6,932 bases of DNA, taken from contig JAJBTR010000107.1 of the NCBI GenBank assembly GCA_020860745.1, positions 1-6,932 on the forward strand, written 5' to 3'. A program made the position numbers and the translations under genes. Under the pieces are notes generated by a model. The model was not told the origin of the DNA, made no database searches, and saw only the letters and a list, made by a program, of their open reading frames with translations. This document shows positions 1-5,612 of this stretch, one piece after another. How positions within the stretch are numbered: the first letter of the stretch is position 1; every line of letters begins with the position of its first letter. The stretch comes from Lachnospiraceae bacterium (GTDB lineage: Bacteria; Bacillota; Clostridia; Lachnospirales; Lachnospiraceae).

Positions 1-69
1 TGTCTTGTCATGGGGTTTGGTCTTGGATAAAAAGTTCGTGAAACAACCCTGATAAAAAATTGATTGACG

Positions 70-99
70 TTGACAGAACCCGCATTCTCATACTAATAT
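70..99 (+). promoter_or_regulatory. Candidate sigma-A promoter of the kinase-topoisomerase unit
   Basis: A perfect -35 hexamer TTGACA (70-75) is followed after 18 bases by TAATAT (94-99), a good -10 match. Transcription would start near 106 and leave a leader of about 126 bases before the kinase start codon. The -10 is embedded in a 13-base inverted repeat, TACTA-ATA-TAGTA (91-103), which could be a repressor site. This is read from consensus only. The 18-base spacer is slightly long, and the flanking sequence is AT-rich enough for other -10 choices. Confidence 0.5.
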
Positions 100-231
100 A
101 GTAATAATGTCTGTCCGCCCGGCTGTGAGGTAAATCTGCCATGGATACTGATAACAAAAATTATTGTTTCTTTCAGCCCATGTACGGAGAAAATTCCAGA
201 AAATGATCTGGGGGACTTTTGGAGGAATGAG

Positions 232-1338
232 ATGAAAAATAATACCCTGCCGGAGGATGTACTCCGCAATTTTTCTTTTGAGGGCGTTCTGTCAGATCTG
301 CGTCCTTATGGCAGCGGCCATATTAACGATACCTATCTTCTGACTTTTGTACCGTCGGGGGGAGAAATGTACAAAATCATCCTGCAGAGAATGAACCGGG
401 ATATCTTCACAAACCCGGTGGAACTGATGGAGAATATTTTGGGCGTGACCTCTTTCCTCCGTCGGCGCATTGAGGAAAACGGCGGGGATCCGGAACGGGA
501 GACGCTCAATGTAATACCCGCGATCAATGGAAAGCCGTATTATGTCGACGAAAATGGCGAGTATTGGAGATCCTATCGTTTTATCACGGATGCTTCCTGC
601 TATGATCAGGTGGAAAGTCCGGAGAATTTTTATGAGAGCGCTGTCGCATTCGGAAAATTCCAGAGTCTGCTGGCGGATTATCCTGCGGAGACGCTGCACG
701 AGACAATACCGGGTTTTCACGATACAAAGGCGCGGTTTGCCGTGTTTCAGAAGGCCGTGGAGAAGGATGTCATGGGACGTGCGCAGTTTGTCCGGGATGA
801 GATCCGTTTTGTGCGGGAACGGGAGGACGTCGCCAGTTATTTTTCCGACCTCCTTGCCCGGGGCGAGCTGCCGCTGCGCGTGACGCATAATGACACAAAG
901 CTGAACAATATCATGATCGACAACCGGACGGGGAAGGGAATCTGTGTGATTGACCTGGATACCGTGATGCCCGGGCTGGCCATGAACGATTTCGGGGATT
1001 CCATTCGTTTTGGCGCGAGTACAGGAGCGGAGGATGAGCCGGACCTCTCCAAAGTGTCCTGCAGTATGGAAATGTTTGAGGTTTACGTCAAAGGATATAT
1101 GGAAGGCTGCGGCAACCGGCTGACGCAGGAGGAGATCGCGCTGATGCCCATGGGCGCCAGGGTGATGACCTACGAGTGCGGGATGCGCTTCCTGACGGAT
1201 TATCTGCAGGGCGATACCTACTTTAAAATCCACAGGGAGAACCACAATCTGGACCGCTGCCGGACACAATTTAAGCTGGTGGCCGACATGGAGGCAAAGT
1301 GGGATGAGATGCAGGCTATTATGAAGAAATATATGTGA
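232..1338 (+). CDS. nahK: N-acetylhexosamine 1-kinase-like phosphotransferase (NahK/LnpB family)
   Basis: Cytosolic 368-residue kinase of the aminoglycoside phosphotransferase/choline-kinase fold. It closely resembles Bifidobacterium NahK as I recall that sequence (about 359 residues), which phosphorylates GlcNAc or GalNAc at C1 using ATP. Visible features are an N-terminal YGSGHINDTY loop (residues 26-35), where NahK has a near-identical stretch, and a catalytic loop VTHNDTKLNNIMID (217-230) with catalytic Asp221 and metal-binding Asn226. The metal Asp is in DLDT (241-244), followed by DFGDSIRFGAS (253-263). The ATG at 232 follows GGAGG (221-225) at 6 bases. Bifidobacterial nahK sits with lacto-N-biose phosphorylase and galT/galE; none of these is visible here, and the next gene is a topoisomerase 45 bases on with no terminator between them. 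Substrate is inferred: GlcNAc or GalNAc is most likely, but another hexose is possible. Family membership is secure; the symbol is less so. Confidence 0.85.
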   Translation: MKNNTLPEDVLRNFSFEGVLSDLRPYGSGHINDTYLLTFVPSGGEMYKIILQRMNRDIFTNPVELMENILGVTSFLRRRIEENGGDPERETLNVIPAINGKPYYVDENGEYWRSYRFITDASCYDQVESPENFYESAVAFGKFQSLLADYPAETLHETIPGFHDTKARFAVFQKAVEKDVMGRAQFVRDEIRFVREREDVASYFSDLLARGELPLRVTHNDTKLNNIMIDNRTGKGICVIDLDTVMPGLAMNDFGDSIRFGASTGAEDEPDLSKVSCSMEMFEVYVKGYMEGCGNRLTQEEIALMPMGARVMTYECGMRFLTDYLQGDTYFKIHRENHNLDRCRTQFKLVADMEAKWDEMQAIMKKYM

Positions 1339-1383
1339 TGATACCAGGGTTAATGTATGAACCAATATAGAAATAGGTGAAGT

Positions 1384-3696
1384 ATGTCAAAATACCTGTT
1401 TATTGCAGAAAAACCGAGTGTGGCCCGGGAGTTTGGGCGGGCATTAAAAGAGGATATGCGCTCCTTTGACGGTTACCAGGAGTCGGAGCACGCGGTGGTG
1501 ACCTGGTGCGTGGGGCATCTGGTGACCATGAGCTACCCGGAAGCATATGATGTGAAGTATAAAAAGTGGAGTCTTTCTACGCTTCCGTTTCTTCCGAAAG
1601 AGTTTAAATACGAAGTGATTCCCGGCGTGAAAAAGCAGTTCGATATCGTCTCGCGCCTGCTCAACCGGGCGGATGTGGATGTCATTTATATCTGCACGGA
1701 CTCCGGGCGGGAGGGAGAATATATCTACCGTCTGGTCGACCAGATGGCGAAAGTGGACGGCAAGACGAGAAAGCGCGTCTGGATCGACTCCCAGACGGAG
1801 GAGGAGATTCTCCGCGGAATCCGGGAGGCAAAAGACTGGTCCGCCTATGACAACCTCTCGGCTTCGGCCTATCTGCGCGCAAAAGAAGACTATCTGATGG
1901 GAATTAATTTTTCCCGCCTGCTTACCTTAAAATACGGAAATGCTATGGCCTCTTTTCTCAATCAGAAGTATGTGGTCGTCTCTGTCGGACGCGTGATGAC
2001 CTGTGTTCTCGGCATGGTGGTGCGCAGGGAGCGTGAGATACGGGCCTTTGTGAAGACGCCGTTTTACCGCGTTTTTGATAAAGCAGATCTCGGCGGGATG
2101 GAGATTGAGGGCGAATGGAGGGTGACGCCCGGTTCGCGGTATGATACCGGACGGATGCCGTCTGCCGACGCAGAGCAGAAATCCGGAAAGCAGGAGATGA
2201 AAGCAGATTTTTCTACCTATGGCCATCCGAAGCTCTATAAGGAGAACGGGTTCCGCAGAAAAGAGGATGCTTCGCAGTTTATAGAAGAGCTGCGTCAGAT
2301 CGAGCCGCAGGAGGCGGAGGTCGTCTCTGTGGAGCGCAGGAAGGAAAAGAAAAATCCTCCGCTGTTATATAATCTGGCGGAGCTGCAGAACGAGTGCGCA
2401 AAGTTTTTCCGCATCAGCCCCGATGAGACGCTGAAGGTCGTCCAGGAGCTCTATGAGAAAAAGCTGGTTACCTATCCGCGTACGGACGCCCGCGTGCTGA
2501 CCACCGCGGTGGCGAAGGAGATTCAGAAAAATATCTCCGGACTGCGCCAGATCGGAGCTGTCAGGGGATTCGCAGAGGAAATCCTGACAAAGGGAAGTTA
2601 TAAGAATATCGCAAAGACCCGTTATACCAATGACAAACTGGTCACCGATCATTATGCAATCATTCCGACCGGTCAGGGATTCGGGGCGATGAAAGGAATC
2701 AATCCTCTCTCGGCAAAGGTATATGAGGTGATTGTCCGCCGTTTTCTCGCGATTTTCATGGAACCGGCTGTTTACCAGAAAGTCAGCCTGACAGTGGGGA
2801 TGGAAAAGGAGCGGTTTTTCTCTAATTTCAAGACGCTGGCAGAGGAGGGGTATCTGCGGGTAATGCATTATTCCTTCCGTAAAAAAGACGCCGGCACGCA
2901 GAAAAATACAGTCGTACCGGAAGCGCAGACTTCTGTGAAAGAAAAAACCGGAAGCGCAGACAGGGTTTTTCCTGCGCCGGAGACGGAAGAGGAAGCGGCA
3001 GAAAATAATGATGCCAGCCTTCTGGAACGGGTGTCGAAAATCAGAAAAGGCATGCGTCTGCCGGTGAAGGGGTATGCCATTAAGGAGGGTGAGACTTCCC
3101 CGCCGAAGCGTTACAACTCCGGTTCCGTGATCCTGGCTATGGAGAATGCGGGGCAGCTGATTGAGGATGAGGAACTGCGCGCCCAGATTAAGAGCTGCGG
3201 TATCGGCACCAGCGCCACACGGGCTGAGATTTTAAAGAAGCTGGTCGGCAATAAATATCTTTCCCTGAATAAAAAAACGCAGATTATTACGCCTGCGCTG
3301 CTGGGGGAGATGATTTATGATGTGGTGGAATCTTCCATCCGGTCACTATTGAACCCGGAGCTTACGGCCAGCTGGGAAAAAGGTCTGAACTATGTAGCTG
3401 AGGGAACGGTGACGCCGGAGGAATATATGGAGAAGCTGGACAGCTTTATTGAGAGGCGGACCAGCGGCGTCATGCGTCTCAACAACCAGTACCAGCTGCG
3501 GGCGGCGTTTGAGGAAGATGCAAAATTTTATAAGAAGCCGGCCTCGGAGAGAACCGGAAAGAATGCCTCGGGGAGAGGTGAGAAGGCTGCATCGGGGAGA
3601 GGCGGGAAGAGTGCTTCCGGAAGAGACGGAAATGCTGCCTCCGGAAGAGGCGAGAGGACTGCCTCCGGGAAAGGCGGGAAGACTGCCTCCAGATAA
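1384..3696 (+). CDS. topB: DNA topoisomerase III (type IA) with a tandem-repeat basic tail
   Basis: Type IA topoisomerase of 770 residues that passes single DNA strands through a transient 5'-phosphotyrosyl break, acting in decatenation and recombination-intermediate resolution. The TOPRIM domain shows FIAEKPSVARE near the start (Glu9) and CTDSGREGE (residues 104-112), the acidic metal-binding motif in the topoisomerase III form. The active-site segment LVTYPRTDAR (361-370) places catalytic Tyr364. GIGTSATRAEI (606-616) and a terminal YMEKLDSFI (681-689) are also typical. No zinc-finger cysteines follow the core. A low-complexity, largely acidic insert lies at about 500-545. From residue 720 the tail is an 8-residue ASGRGGKS-like repeat, basic and probably disordered, perhaps aiding DNA binding. 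The repeat continues in frame beyond the TAA, so the protein looks truncated relative to an ancestor of about 793 residues. The ATG at 1384 follows AGGTGA (1375-1380). Probably co-transcribed with the upstream kinase. Confidence 0.92.
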   Translation: MSKYLFIAEKPSVAREFGRALKEDMRSFDGYQESEHAVVTWCVGHLVTMSYPEAYDVKYKKWSLSTLPFLPKEFKYEVIPGVKKQFDIVSRLLNRADVDVIYICTDSGREGEYIYRLVDQMAKVDGKTRKRVWIDSQTEEEILRGIREAKDWSAYDNLSASAYLRAKEDYLMGINFSRLLTLKYGNAMASFLNQKYVVVSVGRVMTCVLGMVVRREREIRAFVKTPFYRVFDKADLGGMEIEGEWRVTPGSRYDTGRMPSADAEQKSGKQEMKADFSTYGHPKLYKENGFRRKEDASQFIEELRQIEPQEAEVVSVERRKEKKNPPLLYNLAELQNECAKFFRISPDETLKVVQELYEKKLVTYPRTDARVLTTAVAKEIQKNISGLRQIGAVRGFAEEILTKGSYKNIAKTRYTNDKLVTDHYAIIPTGQGFGAMKGINPLSAKVYEVIVRRFLAIFMEPAVYQKVSLTVGMEKERFFSNFKTLAEEGYLRVMHYSFRKKDAGTQKNTVVPEAQTSVKEKTGSADRVFPAPETEEEAAENNDASLLERVSKIRKGMRLPVKGYAIKEGETSPPKRYNSGSVILAMENAGQLIEDEELRAQIKSCGIGTSATRAEILKKLVGNKYLSLNKKTQIITPALLGEMIYDVVESSIRSLLNPELTASWEKGLNYVAEGTVTPEEYMEKLDSFIERRTSGVMRLNNQYQLRAAFEEDAKFYKKPASERTGKNASGRGEKAASGRGGKSASGRDGNAASGRGERTASGKGGKTASR

Positions 3697-3756
3697 GGCG
3701 GGAATACTGTCTCCGGGAACAGGAAAAAAACGGCAGCCGGAAAGACATGGAAACCG
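3541..3756 (+). repeat. Nine tandem 24-base units at the 3' end of the topoisomerase gene
   Basis: Nine consecutive 24-base units begin at 3541, 3565, 3589, 3613, 3637, 3661, 3685, 3709 and 3733. They read ASERTGKN, ASGRGEKA, ASGRGGKS, ASGRDGNA, ASGRGERT, ASGKGGKT, ASR-stop-GGNT, VSGNRKKT and AAGKTWKP in the topoisomerase frame. The central units are the most alike, and the first and last are degenerate, as expected for an old minisatellite array. Because the unit is a multiple of three, gain or loss of copies would keep the frame. The array crosses the annotated stop (3694-3696). Confidence 0.85.
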
Positions 3757-3765
3757 GTTGCGTGA
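3697..3765 (+). pseudogene. Orphaned in-frame C-terminal extension of the topoisomerase gene
   Basis: After the TAA at 3694-3696 the same frame stays open for 22 codons to TGA at 3763-3765. It keeps the 24-base repeat unit and its Gly/Ser/Lys-rich composition. The codon aligned with the TAA is AAA in the preceding unit, so one A-to-T change explains the stop. This stretch is probably untranslated now except through readthrough. A stem CGGCAGC (3731-3737) / GCTGCCG (3766-3772) spans its end but lacks a following T run. Confidence 0.55.
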
Positions 3766-3815
3766 GCTGCCGCGTTCCTTTCGGATAAATTTGTATAAAG
3801 GACAGCTTACGAATG

Positions 3816-3857
3816 CAGGCATTCAACATAGTTTTCCAGCAGATATGCCTGGTTTTT
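3816..3857 (+). terminator. Possible intrinsic terminator after the topoisomerase gene
   Basis: CAGGCAT (3816-3822) pairs perfectly with ATGCCTG (3845-3851), giving a 7-base-pair stem with a 22-base loop, followed by G and five T (3853-3857). The long loop and short T run make it weak. The left arm also belongs to a competing compact palindrome, GAATGC-AG-GCATTC (3811-3824). It would separate the kinase-topoisomerase unit from the acyltransferase. Confidence 0.4.
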
Positions 3858-3883
3858 ATAAATAATAAAAATAAAATAAGATA

Positions 3884-3907
3884 AGCCGTCAACTTAAAAG
3901 TGCGGCT
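3884..3907 (+). promoter_or_regulatory. Hairpin just upstream of the acyltransferase ribosome binding site
   Basis: AGCCG (3884-3888) pairs with CGGCT (3903-3907). Between them C3890 pairs with G3902 and ACTT (3892-3895) pairs with AAGT (3898-3901), with two single-base bulges and an AA tip. The hairpin ends five bases before the GGAGG at 3912. It could be a 5' stabilising or translation-modulating element. No T run follows, so it is not a standard terminator. Bases 3853-3884 before it are almost pure A and T and could hold the promoter, but no convincing -35/-10 pair stands out. Confidence 0.35.
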
Positions 3908-3911
3908 GCGT

Positions 3912-3916
3912 GGAGG
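3912..3916 (+). promoter_or_regulatory. Ribosome binding site fixing the acyltransferase start
   Basis: GGAGG lies 5 bases before the ATG at 3922. A longer reading frame opens with GTG at 3910, but that codon overlaps this Shine-Dalgarno sequence and has none of its own, so the ATG at 3922 is preferred. Confidence 0.8.
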
Positions 3917-3921
3917 TTAAG

Positions 3922-4587
3922 ATGGAACAGTGCAAAATTCAGAACCTGTATGATTTAAAGGAGACAATCGCTGCGGATTACATGACAACCGCCGAGTATC
4001 CATGGGAGCTTCTTGCGGGGCTTTCGAATTACATTATAAAGCTGGGTGAGACCCTTGATCCGGAGCGCTATGAAAAGAGGGGAGAACATGTCTGGGTGGC
4101 GAAGAGCGCGAAAGTGGCGCCCACCGCATTTCTGGGCAGTCCGCTGATCATTGATGAGGAAGCGGAAGTCCGACACTGCGCGTTCATCCGCGGCAGCGCT
4201 ATTGTCGGAAAGGGAGCCGTGGTCGGCAACTCCACGGAATTGAAAAATGTGATTCTCTTTAATAAGGTGCAGGTTCCCCACTATAACTATGTGGGAGATT
4301 CCATTCTCGGATACAAAGCGCATATGGGAGCGGGCTCCATTACATCCAATGTGAAATCCGACAAAACACTGGTGGTAGTGCGTGACGGACAGGAAGAGAT
4401 CGCTACCGGGAGAAAGAAATTCGGCGCCATGCTCGGCAATAACGTGGAGGTGGGGTGCAATTCCGTATTGAATCCCGGAACGGTGATTGGCCCCGGAAGC
4501 AGTGTGTATCCGCTGTCCTCTGTGCGGGGGGTTATTCCTGCGGGATCGATATATAAAAGACAGGGAGATATTATAAAAAGAGTCTAA
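3922..4587 (+). CDS. Stand-alone GlmU-like left-handed beta-helix acyltransferase
   Basis: Cytosolic 221-residue protein with imperfect hexapeptide repeats from about residue 57 to 208 (VWVAKSAKVAPTAFLG, then IRGSAIVGKGAVVGN, later LGNNVEVGCNSVLNPGTVIG), typical of a trimeric left-handed beta-helix acyltransferase. The stretch VPHYNYVGDSILGYKAHMGA with SITSN (about 118-143) matches the acetyltransferase active-site region of GlmU. His120 lies where GlmU has its catalytic His, and Asn143 where GlmU has the Asn after its GAGT-I-T motif. The N-terminal uridylyltransferase domain of GlmU, with its LAAGxGTRM signature, is absent; instead there is a short helical head of about 50 residues. Such proteins are often labelled UDP-N-acetylglucosamine pyrophosphorylase, which this cannot be on its own. 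Likely role: acyl-CoA-dependent acylation of a sugar phosphate or nucleotide sugar; substrate unknown. It stands alone, with a weak terminator before it and a long hairpin after it. Confidence 0.8.
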   Translation: MEQCKIQNLYDLKETIAADYMTTAEYPWELLAGLSNYIIKLGETLDPERYEKRGEHVWVAKSAKVAPTAFLGSPLIIDEEAEVRHCAFIRGSAIVGKGAVVGNSTELKNVILFNKVQVPHYNYVGDSILGYKAHMGAGSITSNVKSDKTLVVVRDGQEEIATGRKKFGAMLGNNVEVGCNSVLNPGTVIGPGSSVYPLSSVRGVIPAGSIYKRQGDIIKRV

Positions 4588-4621
4588 GCGTCAGTTTTTA
4601 AGAATATTAGCTATGTTAGTG

Positions 4622-4809
4622 CAGGATGCTGCGGATGCTATCAATATTTTTCAAGTGACTTTTAAGGGCGTTTTTAGCTGAGGTGAAATCCATCACTTAC
4701 TAAGACTTAGGCGCGAAGGCATTCCTGAGCGCCTTAGTCGCAGTTAGTGATTAGTTCACCGAAGCATTGCCCGGTCACTTAAAAATACTGATAGCATTCG
4801 CGGCATCTG
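4622..4809. ncRNA. 188-base interrupted palindrome, candidate structured RNA or palindromic repeat element
   Basis: Outer arms 4622-4659 and 4774-4809 pair over 33 Watson-Crick positions plus two G.U wobbles (4630/4802, 4634/4798), with one A.C mismatch and two bulged bases. Then GGGC (4666-4669)/GCCC (4769-4772) and GCT (4677-4679)/AGC (4763-4765) bridge an internal loop. The inner arm runs GGTGAA (4682-4687)/TTCACC (4755-4760), ATCACT (4692-4697)/AGTGAT (4746-4751), ACT/AGT, GACT/AGTC and AGGCGC (4709-4714)/GCGCCT (4729-4734). The tip is AGG-CATT-CCT (4717-4726). No start codon with a ribosome binding site is seen inside, and no T run follows, so it is neither a gene nor a simple terminator. 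The 326-base gap 4588-4913 holds this element, an AT-rich stretch with seven T (4845-4851), and the control region of the next operon. A palindrome folds on either strand, so strand is left open. I do not recognise the family. Confidence 0.55.
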
Positions 4810-4868
4810 TCCAAGAAAATCAATAAATGCTCTTTACGAATCCCTTTTTTTGTGGCAAAATAGGTTAG

Positions 4869-4886
4869 GCGTTAAAAAAATAACAA
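4869..4886. promoter_or_regulatory. Possible Rex-like operator before the iron-sulfur scaffold gene
   Basis: GTTA (4871-4874) and TAAC (4881-4884) form an inverted repeat around six A. Read as an 18-base Rex site (TTGTTAA-N4-TTAACAA), the left half GCGTTAA matches 5 of 7 positions and the right half ATAACAA 6 of 7. It lies about 27 bases before the ATG at 4914, close to where the promoter must be. A possible -35/-10 pair TTGTGG (4850-4855) / TAAAAA (4873-4878) with a 17-base spacer would be overlapped by it. AT-richness makes a chance match quite possible. Confidence 0.25.
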
Positions 4887-4900
4887 TAAGGTTTTATGGA

Positions 4901-4906
4901 AAGGAG
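4901..4906 (+). promoter_or_regulatory. Ribosome binding site fixing the iron-sulfur scaffold start
   Basis: AAGGAG precedes the ATG at 4914 by 7 bases. An in-frame ATG at 4896 lies upstream of and reads through this site (MERSHT), without its own Shine-Dalgarno, so translation should begin at 4914. Confidence 0.85.
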
Positions 4907-4913
4907 TCATACC

Positions 4914-5606
4914 ATGATTTACACCAAAGAAGTACAGATGATGTGTCCGGTTGCCAAGGGCGCAAAGCATGATCCCGCTCCGATCCCGGAAGAGGGAAAA
5001 TGGGTTCACGCGAAGAAGATTGAGGATATCTCCGGTTTTACACACGGCATTGGCTGGTGTGCACCGCAGCAGGGCGCCTGTAAGCTGACCCTGAATGTAA
5101 AAGACGGCGTCATCGAGGAAGCTCTCGTTGAGACCATCGGATGTTCCGGAATGACCCACTCCGCAGCGATGGCGGCAGAGATTCTTCAGGGCAAGACGAT
5201 CCTGGAGGCGCTGAACACAGACCTTGTCTGCGACGCGATCAACACCGCGATGCGCGAGCTTTTCCTTCAGATTGTGTATGGCCGTACCCAGAGCGCGTTC
5301 TCTGACGACGGACTTGCTGTCGGCGCAGGACTGGAAGATCTCGGAAAAGGACTTCGCTCCCAGGTTGGTACCATGTACGGCACCAAAGAGAAAGGTGTCC
5401 GCTACCTGGAAATGGCTGAGGGTTATGTCACTGGTCTTGCTCTGGATGAGGATGATGAGGTCATCGGCTATCAGTTTGTAAGCCTTGGGAAGATGACAGA
5501 CTTTATTAAGAACGGCGATGAGCCCAACGTTGCGTGGGAGAAAGCAAAGGGTCAGTATGGCCGCGTGGCGGATGCAGCAAAGATCATCGACCCGAGAAAG
5601 GAGTAA
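4914..5606 (+). CDS. IscU/NifU-like iron-sulfur cluster assembly scaffold protein
   Basis: Cytosolic 230-residue protein. Its middle part resembles the IscU/NifU N-terminal scaffold fold, which holds a nascent Fe-S cluster. GACKLTLNVKDGVIEEA (residues 54-70) corresponds to the IscU region around its first ligand Cys, here Cys56. ETIGCSGMTHSAAMAAEIL (73-91), followed by GKTILEAL, corresponds to the second, Cys77, and Cys106 in DLVCDAI lies where a third ligand is expected. Cys11 and Cys49 are additional. About 110 residues follow the scaffold core, making it longer than IscU (about 130 residues); that C-terminal part is unassigned. The gene is directly followed by a GGGtGRT-family gene 6 bases after its stop, with a shared ribosome binding site region, so the two are translated from one mRNA and probably act together. 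The isc/suf neighbours iscS or sufBCD are not in the window, so this appears separate from the main assembly operon. Exact function unproven. Confidence 0.8.
   Translation: MIYTKEVQMMCPVAKGAKHDPAPIPEEGKWVHAKKIEDISGFTHGIGWCAPQQGACKLTLNVKDGVIEEALVETIGCSGMTHSAAMAAEILQGKTILEALNTDLVCDAINTAMRELFLQIVYGRTQSAFSDDGLAVGAGLEDLGKGLRSQVGTMYGTKEKGVRYLEMAEGYVTGLALDEDDEVIGYQFVSLGKMTDFIKNGDEPNVAWEKAKGQYGRVADAAKIIDPRKE
5597..5603 (+). promoter_or_regulatory. Ribosome binding site of the GGGtGRT gene inside the preceding coding end
   Basis: AAAGGAG spans the last two sense codons of the scaffold gene and lies 9 bases before the ATG at 5613. Ribosomes finishing the first gene therefore pass directly over the initiation site of the second, an arrangement expected to keep the two products in a fixed ratio. 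Confidence 0.75.
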
Positions 5607-5612
5607 GATACC

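Noticed and set aside
1..69. Tail of an upstream gene at the left edge
   Set aside because: All three + strand frames stop within the first 52 bases and none shows a recognisable protein end.
196..211. Small hairpin CCAGA-N6-TCTGG before the kinase ribosome binding site
   Set aside because: Only five pairs and no supporting context; expected by chance in a 231-base leader.
292..1365. A 357-codon open frame on the - strand opposite the kinase gene
   Set aside because: It is the mirror of a strongly conserved kinase, its product is His/Leu-rich with no recognisable domain, and it has no sensible ribosome binding site or promoter. It is a codon-bias shadow.
3731..3772. Terminator formed by CGGCAGC / GCTGCCG after the topoisomerase stop
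   Set aside because: The 7-base-pair stem is perfect, but the loop is 28 bases and no T run follows, so it is not called as an intrinsic terminator.
3449..3865. A 138-codon + strand frame overlapping the topoisomerase tail
   Set aside because: Its repetitive sequence is simply the 24-base repeat read one frame over, with no start signal or family resemblance.
3910..3921. GTG start four codons upstream for the acyltransferase
   Set aside because: It overlaps the Shine-Dalgarno sequence used by the ATG at 3922 and has no site of its own.
4600..4830. Insertion sequence or MITE with target-site duplication
   Set aside because: The arms are inverted as required, but I find no flanking direct duplication and no transposase. 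A mobile origin remains possible only as an alternative in the finding.
4896..4913. ATG start six codons upstream for the iron-sulfur scaffold protein
   Set aside because: It would read through the AAGGAG site at 4901-4906 and lacks a ribosome binding site upstream.
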